Below are positions 1-10,784 of a stretch of DNA of 64,000 bases, piece after piece. The notes beneath the pieces are model-generated. The model had not been told where the DNA came from. It did not search any database and saw only the letters and a program-made list of their open reading frames with translations. The stretch is from Dioscorea cayenensis subsp. rotundata (Eukaryota; Streptophyta; Magnoliopsida; Dioscoreales; Dioscoreaceae), in contig NC_052472.1 in assembly GCF_009730915.1 (NCBI RefSeq), forward strand, positions 19,188,382 through 19,252,381. The letters run 5' to 3'. Every line of letters starts with the position of its first letter. The stretch's first letter is position 1. A program made the position numbers and the translations under genes.

Positions 1-2400
1 TGCAGATTGTTATAAATATTATTCACGACTAGCTACTGATTACATTCAGAAATATTCCTGCTCAGGATACATGTTCATGGTTTGTGCTTGTGTTACTTAC
101 TTGATATTATGCTATTTTACTGTTATTTTATTGTTACATTGATCATAGTTGCTTTGTCCTAATAAAAGTCTGTTCCTCTATCTGAAATAAATTTCCTACT
201 GATTTGTGCCTTAGTTGTGTTCTGATCCTGCAGCATCTAAAGTGTAGATGGTTGGTTGATAATTCAATGCTAGTGACTAACTCACTTTTTATTATTGTGT
301 TTGATGTTCATGTATATGTATATATCTACATATTAAAGATGCAAAAACTAAGTACTGCCATCAGTTTGAAGAAGTTTGTGCACATAAAGTATCTTATTCC
401 ATTATAATAATCTTGCAGGTAGCACAACATGAATTATTAGTGGTGCAACATAAGCAACTCTTTGAAAAGGATGACTCTGGTTTGAAAATATATTTTTATT
501 ATTAGTGCTTATATTTTTATTCTAATTTAATTGATGGTGAGAAGTTTTGTTTTCTGTGATTTTTGTTCTTTCTTAGTTGCTCTTTAGGATGTGGTTTTAG
601 TTTCTGTGTTGCAACTGTTCTTCAGCATAATATTAAGTTACTGTTATTACTATTGCCTTGCTTGTCTCCAAATAAGAGAAACTTGGATTGGTTTAATGTA
701 TTCTTTATTAAGAAAGCCATCTCCTTATGCTTCAATTTCTCGTTCGCTGGTTGTTACAATCATCATCTAATTTTTTTTTGTGTGAATTAAATGTTTGCAA
801 AGTGATTTTTTTGGTATATTGTCCTTGATGTTTATAAAGAAATTTTAGTGGGAGGGCGTGTTTTAGGGAATGCATATTGAAGGTTGTATAACAAATATCA
901 AAATTCAGTTTTATGTGATTGAGAAGACCCAGTAGTTTATTATTTTTTTTTAACATTTTTATTGTTGTTGGATAAGATTTCAATAAAAAAAAAAAAACAA
1001 ACGCATTTTGTTCATTATATTGCTTTGATGCCTTTGATCAATGCTACTCGTTTGTAAATTGTAATCCTTTTAGTTGATGGCCTCATATAGTGGCCAGGTT
1101 GTTGCCAAATTGTTTATAATACCTTTTTACCATGACTAATTAAAGATATTGTGTGCTAGTGACTTGTAGGATTGGGGTGGTTTCTGGCAAAGCAATATTT
1201 GGGCCTCCGCTTAAGGAGTACTAGAAAAATAAAGCTTCAGGAAGAAACAACAAAGGAGGAAGATACAAGCAGCATTTAGCAGTACTTGTAAGGAACTGCA
1301 ATGTGATACAATTTTGGGAACTAACTCTATGTATCTCCGCAATTGTGGTTCACCCATTTTCCACATGTGTAACTTGCATAATAAATAAGGAAGTTTTTTT
1401 TTGTGAATGGATAATTCCTACGACTTTTGCTTAACTACAGAAGCTTGCTTGATTATTCTTTCTGTCACTAAGTTACTCCTTTTCCTCTTGGCAGGGATAA
1501 AAATTCTCAGGGAGAAACCTAGTGATAGCAGGTGGAGTCATGACTGTCCTGGTACCCAAGAACATAATCATATGTCTTGTGAGCATTATATGTGAGCAAA
1601 ACAAAGACATACTCAGATTGTGAGCATTATATGTCTTGTGAGCAAAACATACTCAAGACTGTGAGCAAAATAAATTAAACAAAAAAAAAATAAAAAACAA
1701 ATAGAAAACCATTTCCAAACAAAGACAGCATCATGAACACTTCCCCTTACTACAAAATTAAACAACATATATGCCTTGCTTTCATCTTTTTATGTTTAAA
1801 CATAAGCAACACAAACACAAAAATCCTTACTTATAACACAAACTTGAACACAAAATTTCTATTTTTCCTCCACGAACATGAACATGAATACGAACACAAA
1901 AATTAAACCTTGCGCTATATAAGCAACTTGCATCACAATACGATTCCTTGAAAAATTAAAATGGATAATACATCACAACTTCATATCACCAATGATCTTA
2001 ATCACTAAGTATTGAATAAAAAAATAAATACGTATGTCTTGCAACTCACCATAATCAGATATCATTGCACTGGCTTGTAAAACCTAAAAAAGAACTATGA
2101 TGCATGTCCAGATTGATCGATATAGAATTTGAATTCACTTAAGAAAAGAGATTATAGTCCAACAAATCATTATTTGAAATTACATGATTGAAATACATAA
2201 TTTGGACATTAATGACAATTACAAGAGAATTACCACGCTCTCTTGTGTTCAATGATCATCTTGTGTAAATTTTTGAGCTGATGCATCTCCCTTTGTTTGT
2301 GGCTTCTGCCAATAATAACATGGATGTTATACACTAAAAAAAAGTCATCGGAAAAAAAAATCTAAAGAAGTAATGAATATGATACTACATAAAAAAAACC
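1..2400. other. AT-rich region without an identifiable gene; possible small exon
   Basis: I see no long open reading frame here. A short plus-strand stretch at about 418-479 is preceded by a pyrimidine-rich tract ending in TTGCAG and followed by a GTTTGA donor-like site; it reads openly as VAQHELLVVQHKQLF and could be an internal exon of an unknown plus-strand gene. A second AG-preceded stretch near 1170-1222 stays open and ends in a stop (reading GKAIFGPPLKEY). Neither resembles a family I recognise. Around 1568-1675 a short motif containing GTGAGCATTATATGTC and GTGAGCAAAA is repeated two to three times. Confidence 0.25.
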
Positions 2401-2401
2401 T

Positions 2402-4548
2402 TTTTCTTGTTTCTGATTATTATTTCTTCAACTTTTGACTTTTTCTTTTTTGATGGTGGACTGACCCTTACTCTGCACCTTCAAGGGAGTGAGAAATTTT
2501 TGGTGTGGCACATTAGTCGCCTCCGACAACATAGGTGTAAACTTTTCCTTGCATGTTGTGTTGTCCATCAACTTCTCAATTGCCTCATCCACTTATTTCA
2601 TCAAGAAGATGTATTTGTCATTTGATTCTGCTCCAAGTTCTGTGGCTATAGTAAAATGAGAGCACAATTTATTATACCGTAGTTTCTCCTCACTGGTTTG
2701 TGGGGATCATAACAGTTTTGTACATATGTATGCATGCGTTTGATGTCCTTCCTCCATCGTGGTAAAATATACCTAGAAGGAATGTCTTTCACATTCTTCT
2801 CAATAAGCACCTTGCAAATATGCCTACAAATAATCTCCTTAACTCAAACAACCGACAAGTGCATTTAATGTCAAATTCTTCCTCATTAGTGTAAACATTG
2901 TATACCACTTGCTTTCTAAATGCATCTTCTTTTCCTTTGACAACGTCGGACACCTGAAATGAGCAGATTGCCCCATGTAAATCAGTGAGAATAAGATTGC
3001 AATATATCATTCCTCGCAACTCATCTTGAAACAATTTAAAATTTTCATTTGTGTATGCTTCTTGTAGTTTCTTCTCGAAACAACAATCAGTGATCAATGG
3101 AAAACACGAGTTAAATAAAGCAAAATCAGCTTTGCTCTCCTTCTCAATCTTGCTTTTCAAGGCATTATCATATTGCTCAACAAACTACTTCTGTGAAGTC
3201 GTCAGACCAACATAACCATCAAAAAATGCATTTACGCTTTCACTTCTTTGAGTGGTAGACATTCCAGCCCAAAATATGCCTTTAACATATACAGGAGCCC
3301 AACAATCATGAATTTTGAATAGAGAATTCAGCCATTCATTTTTCTCAATGTTATAGTCCGTCATCATCTTCAAGTATGTGTCTTCAAACTCTTAGGTATC
3401 CACTGCTTCATATGTGATGCATTTCAAAATCTTCTTGATTGTTTTTTATTCATTTAAACCTCCAAGTTTTTCCGGAACCTTGTTCATGATATGCCAAAGG
3501 CAAAGTCGGTGATGTGAATTTGGAAAAAACTAATCTAACTGCACCCTGAATAGCCATACACTAGTCTGTAATAATTGCTTTTAGGAGCCTTGCCTGACAT
3601 ACACTCCAACCAAGTTTTGAAGAGCCAAACATATGTTTCTGTATCTTTCTTCGACAATAAGCCACGCCCAAACAATACCATCTGCCCATGATGATTTACA
3701 CCGACAAACGAAGCAAATTGCATGTCATACTTATTCGTCAAGTATGTTGTATCAAAGGAAATTACATCACCAAAAGCTTCATAAGCCGCTATAGACCTCA
3801 CATCCGCCCAAAAGACATTTCTCAAACAATCTTCCTCATCCATGTCAATCAAATGGAAAAATTTTGTGTTTCTTTGTTGCATGCGAGAAAAATATTTTTC
3901 AAGTGCCACGGCATCTCCAACACCAATCCTAAATTGCCTTGCTTTCGTAATATAATTCCTACAATCTATCTCAGTGTATGTTAAATTTCCATAACCCCTA
4001 CTTTCAACCGCTAATGAATGAAAATTTTTGCTTAGGCTTATCCCTGCTTGGTCATTTAATTCAAGCCTTCTTTTGACATATGCATCAATTTTTTTATTGC
4101 ACTTTTGGAAACGAGTTTTTTGTGGGCTAAGTGCATGATTATGCTCCAAATTAACACTAGAAATGGTAAATCGTCCATCATTGCCAACAATGACATTAAT
4201 TTTTGCCGGACAATTTACTTTGGTGGATAGTCTTGGGTTGAAGGAGTTTTTTGAAGTAGATATTCGTTTGCTACCTCTTGAACATGCTAGCGTGTAATAT
4301 TTCAATTTTCCATCATCACCTAATCTCGTGCTTTTTTTGGTGATGTCAAACCCTTCACGCCGCGCATACTAGACATACAATTTATAAACTTATTTTTCAT
4401 AATCAAGCATCATACCGGCCTCTGGCACAATATTTTCAACTAAATCCAAATCTACCGGTTTTTCTTTGGCATGTATTTCAAAACTTGAACATCCAACTTC
4501 TACATTATCTCTTCCTTGCTTATAACACCCAAGTACCACTTCTTCCAT
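2402..4548 (-). pseudogene. FAR1-RELATED SEQUENCE / MULE-transposase-like pseudogene
   Basis: FAR1/FRS proteins are Mutator-transposase-derived transcription factors with an N-terminal FAR1 DNA-binding domain, a MULE transposase core and a SWIM zinc finger. All three can be traced here. From the ATG at 4548 the frame reads MEEVVLGCYKQGRD and enters the FAR1 domain (YARREGFDITKKSTRL; later CPAKINVI and LEHNHALSPQKTRF). The transposase core follows at about 3540-3880 (DVISFDTTYLTNKY, FVGVNHHGQMVLFG), then STTQRSESVNAFFDGYV near 3190-3270. The SWIM finger starts with CTC near 2865 but its second half (CRHICKVLIEKNV) lies in another frame, so a one-base deletion splits it near 2835. In-frame stops interrupt the FAR1 part (two near 4370-4400), the middle (near 3535 and 3395) and the 3' part. 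Downstream residues such as KLCSHFTIATELGAES are still readable. It is either a dead FRS gene or a dead autonomous MULE; I found no terminal inverted repeats. Confidence 0.85.
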
Positions 4549-5350
4549 GTTCTTACTTTAGGTATATGTCTAAACACAAATTAGATAAATATTTAGAAAA
4601 CATGAAACAAAGCAATGGTTTATAATCCTAAATAACTCCAAAAATCATAAAAAAACAAAAATCCAGATAATGCCTAAATAACTCCAAAAATAATTCAGAT
4701 ACATTAATTGCCAACAAACAAAAATAATCCAGATAATTCCTAAATAACTTCATGAAATCTTTGGTTTATAATTCTAAATAATCCACCATAAAAAAACAAA
4801 AAAATCCTAAATAACTCCAAAAAATTAGAAAACATGAAACAAATCTTTGGTTTATAATCCAGATACATTGCTAAGAAATTATCCTCCATCACCATAAATC
4901 CACCATAAAACAAACAAAAATCCTAAATAACTCCAAAAAATCATTACAAAACATGAAATAAATCATACCTTTGATGTAGCAACGGCCGGAACAGGGGCCG
5001 GGAGCGGGGGAGGAAGTAGCGGCCGGAACGGGGGCCGGGAGTGGGGGAGGGAAGCTGCGGCCGAGACGGGGGCCAGGAGAGGAAGAGTGAAGCGGTCGGG
5101 GACGAGGGTCGAGGGACTGAGAGGAGCAGTGCTGGGATCGAGGGCACAATAGAGAGGGAACCGAGATCAGCGGCCCAGATGGGGGCCTGGAGCGAGAGAG
5201 GGAAGCGGCAGTTGGGAGCATGGGAAGGAAGCTGTAGCCGGGAGAGGGGGTCCGAAGCGCCGGCCGGGAGCTCAGACACAAACGAGAGAGAGAGAGCCAC
5301 ACGCGCGAGAGAAAGAAAAGGTTCTTTTAGTTTATCATTTTTTTTAAATT
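4549..5350 (-). other. Probable GC-rich 5' leader exon and first intron of the FRS-like pseudogene
   Basis: On the minus strand a strikingly GC-rich block (about 4977-5300) ends in ATCAAAG followed by GTATGATTT, a good splice donor at about 4976. It is followed by an AT-rich stretch that repeats CTAAATAACTCCAAAAA several times, and then by an acceptor-like TTTGTGTTTAG about 25 bases before the ATG at 4548. This fits a 5' untranslated exon plus intron. The several open frames in the GC-rich block are low-complexity proline/serine or glycine/arginine translations and I do not treat them as genes. Confidence 0.45.
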
Positions 5351-6384
5351 AAATATATAAAAAAATTATTTGCCACATCACCAACCACATCATTCGTGTG
5401 GCTGGTTCGTACGTATGGTTGCTTCGCTCTATATAGCATTACTCTTTAAATATATTAGAGAACCATTAATTTAATTAAAGAGAAACATTGGACGCTAGGA
5501 GCGAAGAAATTTTACTAAATGAAAATTTTATTTTTATATAATAAAATAGTTAAATATAGAAATGATAAATCTAACAAATTTTAAAATATTAATGGTATGC
5601 CAATTGTTAATATAAACTTATAATTGATATTTTTTCCTAATTAAAATTTTTTTCATTAAAATATATTGTTAAATATGAAGATTAATAAAAATTTATAGTT
5701 GAAAATTTTGTTTTATAAACTATGTTGTTGGAAAAAACTTTTTTATTAATCTATTAAAATTTTAATTTAATTATTTATTAATCAAAATTGAGTATTATGA
5801 CTTTAACTTAATAATATGTTTAAGATTTTAGAGGTTATATGAAAAGAAATACATAAAATCGTTGTAGAACTAATTATACTTATATAACCACCTTGTTATA
5901 GAAACCAAATAGGATTATGGTTTAAGATTTTAGAGATAACATTACAAAGATAAGAACATAATAAGATGATGATGCCCAACACTTACTTACATGTATATAT
6001 ATTTTATTTCTATTTATTAAAAAATATTAAAATTTATATTTAAGTTTATAAGTGGAATCTCCTTATTATGTTTATTTACGTTACTAATTTCACTAATCTC
6101 ATTATGTTTGTCTATATTTCTTACTATTGAGATGACGCTAATAACGCACGCCTTCAATCGTTTATGTAAACTCATGGTTAATAATGACAATTGAGAATTT
6201 GTTAAGTTCAATGTGTCTTTACATAACATTAAATGTTTGTTGGGACTTTATTGCATGCACAAAATACAAAAAAAAAAATTATAACTAATTAATGTCCACT
6301 AGTTATATATATATATATAAGATTATAATTAAACTAGCACCAAATGTTGGATGAGTTGGCTAAAGCATGACTTCAAAATGGCAG
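5351..6384. other. AT-rich spacer, no gene seen
   Basis: Very AT-rich sequence with many short homopolymers and a TA run near 6307-6320. No open frame resembles a known protein. At 6376-6425 a 24-bp sequence containing AAAATGGCAGGTTAATAG occurs twice about 30 bases apart; the second copy sits at the start of the duplicated block. Confidence 0.5.
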
Positions 6385-6902
6385 GTTAATAGTTACTCAC
6401 ATCAAAATGGCAGGTTAATAGTTACTCTAACACAATTTTCAGTGTTAATACAATTATAACTACCAAAACGACAACTAAATGATTCATAGACTCTGTATTG
6501 GTACAGCCATAATATAAATTTGAATCATTAATTGCAAATTAATTGAAACGAAAGCACATTCTCATTAACCTGTTTATCATCAAAGCTAATGCATAACTAA
6601 ATGATACTGAACAAAGAGTTTCATCAATCAAAGCATGTCATAAGAAGCATACTTCATATCAAACGAGTTAGCTCCATGGTAACCCACAAGCTTTATAGTT
6701 TATATGACAAACTTTATTACTGGATGACTTGAAATGTAGAAATTCATGAACTAAATATCACAAATCATTCATTTTTCATCCAAAAGAAGTTCGGTCATGC
6801 AACACTAACACCATATTGTTATTTATGTTACATTTTAGGAAGATGATCCATTGATTATTATCAAAGCTTTGGTTACAGTGAATTTTGGGCCAGATTTTAT
6901 AG

Positions 6903-7437
6903 CAAAGTTGTCAAACTCGGTCCGAGCATTGACTCGGCCAAGACCAGGAATTAGGAATCTATAGGTTTGACCAGGTGGAATCGAGTCAATAAAATATTAA
7001 AATATATTATAATAATTAATATATATAATAATATAATCACTATTTTTCATAACTAAAAAAGCATAATTAATTAAATTTAATATTTAAAATTTTAATTTTA
7101 TATATCACTCTTAACTTCCTAAAACTATAAATATTTAAAAAATAAAAAAAAAAAATCTCAAATGTATACGATATATGTGAGTCCCGAGTGGACATGCATC
7201 TCGGGACTTACATGACCACTATCTCTCTTTTTTAAATTGATTTTTTTTCTTAATCTTCATTCCCTTTTTAATTGTAATCAAAGTATGAGCATTTAGTCAT
7301 CTTCTTCCCACTCGAACTGAGCCCTAGATCTCACAAACACCACTGCTACAGGTCAGTTGAAACCCAAGTTTAAGGGCATGGCTGATTCCGGTTTTTTCGA
7401 TCGGACTGACCGGGCTAGTCCAGATCTAACAACCTTG
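6903..7437. mobile_element. Non-autonomous hAT-like element with 8-bp target duplication
   Basis: This 535-bp insertion begins CAAAGTTGT and ends ACAACCTTG, giving imperfect terminal inverted repeats (CAAAGTTGT against CAAGGTTGT). It is flanked by TTTTATAG (6895-6902) and CTTTATAG (7438-7445), an 8-bp target duplication with one mismatch, the size expected for hAT transposons. The paralogous position in block 2 (about 39036-39045) is an empty site. The ends are rich in CGGTCC/CCGG motifs, like the element at 35554. It has no coding capacity. It lies just beyond the last exon of GSTT-A. Confidence 0.8.
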
Positions 7438-7468
7438 CTTTATAGACTGACCTCTCATTGATGATGGG

Positions 7469-10400
7469 TTATTGTGCAATTTTGCTTTTACTATGTACAC
7501 TATCGCATGTACTTCAAAATGAGGATTCGTTGCTGCTTTTAACATTTTAGATCCATTGTAGGATCTTTTTTACGAGGATTTAATACTCTCTCCCAATCCT
7601 TTTTTTGTCCAAAAAGCTACACGAAGAATAAAAAAACAAATAATTTAATAAATAGTCCCCAAGACGACAAGCACTCATCAAATTTTTTAAAAATTATATT
7701 GAATGGGAATTTGAAGTTTGAAATTGATTCTCAAAATAAATTGTAACATCAAACAAAACAAAGAAAAAGTATAATAAGGCTCAATTGATACGGAGGTGGA
7801 TAAAAAGTAATTTCAGTAATCTCATAACAACATCAAGGAACTCATGCTGAATAATCTTAGGAATGTCATAACAATAAATGAATGCTTGATATTATTATAT
7901 TTGATAAACTAACCTCCAATTGCATTATCTCGCAAAACAAGGCTGAGGTCTGCAATAGAGGGTTGAAAAATTTCCCAACAAGAATTTAGAGTTTCCTTTA
8001 AGCCAAATGCTTTCGATTTTTTGAGAGAGATGAGTCCAGAATTTTCTCTGCTTCCTTTGCTGCTTTCATATTCAATGGAAGACCAAATATTGGTGCCAAT
8101 ACACTGTTAAAAACAAGGGAGGCTGCATAGGAAGACAGTGGATCTTATAAGCCCTTTTAAGATGACATTACCCACCTTTAAATGGGGTTTTTATAAAAAT
8201 AATTGGAGGAGCATGAATTTAATTAACAATAAATATAAAAAAAGCTGCCATCATGGATGTGCATTGAAATCATATATAACATGATTCATAGAAAAGACAT
8301 CATAATAGCATAATAACTTTGCTAATGTTACAAATCCATTGTCAAATAGCATATGCATACAGATGCTTAATACATACAACTGTATTCAACGTGAAGCACA
8401 TAATGATGATTTGTTTAGAAAATATAGCAGCTAACCGATATTTGTGATCAAAAAGTATATGTAAGTTTCATAGGTTTTCTCCATTTCAGCAGTAAAAGTT
8501 GAATGCTTGAAAACAGAAACTGAGATCTTGAGGTTTAAATTATACTTCAAGAGAGGATTGAATGTCTACTTAACTGCTTTTAAGCTTGTCCATGATATAC
8601 ATGGAAGTGAACAAGAAAGAAGTACCGAATGCACAGGTTGTTAATTAAATATTACTGAAATATTCTAGTACCTAAACCACGCCGTAGGTTTGAATGATGC
8701 CAATACAAGATTGCCTCAATTCTTGCTCTGTCAGAAACATCGGCAGGATACCTAATTACAACAAGGTTACAAATATCCATTAAATACGCTCGAAGCTCCA
8801 AAAAGACAAAGAAATGATAAAAATGAATGTGTTATACTAGTGAGGCCAAAAATCACCCTTTATAAAAAAAAATTACCCAACAAGAATGCTTAGAAACATG
8901 TCACTCTCTGGCTTGGTGCTCCAATTCAGCACTTATCAGAAAGGGATCACCCTAGATTTCTTCCCTTGCTCATTTCACCATATTAACCAATCAGAATTTT
9001 ATACAAGAGGCCATGGCAGGAGACATTGATGACCACATAAATCATTAAAAACATTATTAATTTGATCATGAAAATTCCAAAGATAGGGGCTATTTCCATA
9101 GCTAAATCTACAAGACATCCAGATTCATGTAAGGGGCTGTTTGTTTGTAAGGAATGGAGTTGAAGAGGAATGAGATAGGAATGAGATAGGAATGAGAATA
9201 AGGGGGAATGGATTAGAAATGAAAGGAAAACTGTGTTTGGTTGGAGGGTATGGGAGAGTAATTCATTGGAAATGAGAAAAGTAAATAGAAAAAATATGTG
9301 CAAAATGTCTTTTATGCCCTTATAGAGTAAATATTAAAAAAATAAATACATTGGCCAATAATATTATTTTATTTGTAATATGTTGTCATTATTGTCATAA
9401 TTATTTTTATAATTAATTTTTACAATTAATCTTCATTATTAATATTGTTGTTTTGTTACAATGTTATCATTTTATTTTTATTATTTTAGAATTAATTTAA
9501 TTTATTGTTATTGTTGTTGTATTTTATAGTATTAATTTATTTGTAATATGTTATCATTATTATTTGTTTACAATTTGTTTACAATGTTCTCAACATTTTT
9601 CCTATATATATAGATAAAGTTTTAAAGTCAAGGGTAAAATGGATATTTCACCATCCGGATTGGGCATTCCTCAACCAATTGGGGGGAATGCCAATCAACC
9701 TTCTCCCTTCATCTCATTCCTCATGGATTCCTCCCACATTCCCAAGCCTGCCAACCAAACAAAGCATTGAGCCCATTCCCAATCCATTCCCAATCCATTC
9801 CCAATCCAAGCCTTGCAAACAAACAGCCCCAGATCATATTCTAGCCCTTGCCGTGAATGCCATTAAAATCAATTTTTGTATCAATATCAAGTTTCATAGA
9901 TTGCAAGCTTGCAAACATAATTATTACAATTATCTTTTAACCAAAAGATGAAAAAAAGAACCAATAAAGACAAGCACATCTCAAATGCAAAATTACCAAT
10001 GGTTCGGAACTCCTGGGAATGTACAAGTGAGATACCTTAGAATTGCATGGCTGTCCATAAAACAATAAAAATACAAGGAATACTAAAGTCAGCATCAAAA
10101 CTAACAAAGCAGGCCAAAAAAAGAACATCCTCTGCTGAAATGAACCAGTGTTTTAGCCAAAATAAGAATGAAACTTCAAGAAATGAACACAATGTTCTAT
10201 CCCTTCCTTACGACTATTAGTGAAATCATAAATGGATTGTTAATGAAAGCTTTAACTTTCAATTAGATGGAACAAACAAAAGGCAACAAAAAATCAAAAG
10301 AAAACTTGGAATTACCTCTCAAATAGCTTAAACCTTCCATCAACAATATCCGGAACTTGTCTTATCAGATTTATTTCTACAAAAGCACAGCACAATCAAC

Positions 10401-10674
10401 AAACAATATTTCCCTAAAAACAAGTAAAAAATTTGATCTTTTTTTTTTAATAGGAAAACAAGTAGGATCCAATTCCACAAATTTAGATACTTTTCAATCA
10501 ACTATCACGTTTTCTACAAGCATCTCAAGAAATTAAAATATCAACTTAAGAATTTAGAAAAAAAAAAGAAAAAGAAAAAAAGGATTTCACAATCAAAGAC
10601 CTCTGAATTCGGGACTTCGTTGTTGGGCCTTGGCAAGATCAATCCTCACCTCCTCGAAATCAATCCGGTTCATC
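7469..10674 (-). pseudogene. GSTT-A: theta-class glutathione S-transferase pseudogene, exons 2-7
   Basis: Theta-class GSTs conjugate or reduce hydroperoxides with glutathione. Six exons can be placed on the minus strand with consensus splice sites: exon 2 10601-10674 (NRIDFEEVRIDLAKAQQRSP), exon 3 10316-10376 (QVPDIVDGRFKLFES), exon 4 9997-10050 (HAILRYLTCTFPGVPNHW), exon 5 8672-8751 (DRARIEAILYWHHSNLRRG), exon 6 7914-8122 and exon 7 about 7469-7616. Exon 1, which carries the start codon and the catalytic serine, is absent: its position is taken by an L1-like insertion from about 10785. Exon 6 has three single-base insertions relative to copy C, and exon 7 has further length changes in homopolymers. 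Intron 4 carries a 698-bp MITE. It cannot make a complete enzyme. Confidence 0.9.
9133..9830. mobile_element. MITE with GGGGCTGTTTGTTTG termini in intron 4 of GSTT-A
   Basis: The element starts GGGGCTGTTTGTTTGTAAGG and ends with the near inverse, so its terminal inverted repeats are about 25 bp with few mismatches. The outer parts are purine-rich (GGAATGAGATAGGAATGAG) on one side and the inverse (CCATTCCCAATCCATTCC repeated) on the other; the middle is AT-rich. The paralogous intron of GSTT-C (about 45915-45925) lacks it and reads straight through. No clean target duplication remains, so I do not assign a superfamily; the termini resemble PIF/Harbinger-type MITEs. The open frame at 9679-9951 is the low-complexity arm and not a gene. 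Confidence 0.75.
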
Positions 10675-10784
10675 CTAAAATCCAAATCAACTAAACCCAA
10701 ATTCAACTCAACAAAATCACACTAGTAAGACAAATTCCTTGAAATTTATGAACAAAAAAATCTCTAAAATAACAAAAATAAATA

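Noticed and set aside
4889..5352. Overlapping ORFs in the GC-rich block
   Set aside because: Open frames on both strands with low-complexity Pro/Ser or Gly/Arg translations and no domain; better explained as a GC-rich leader exon.
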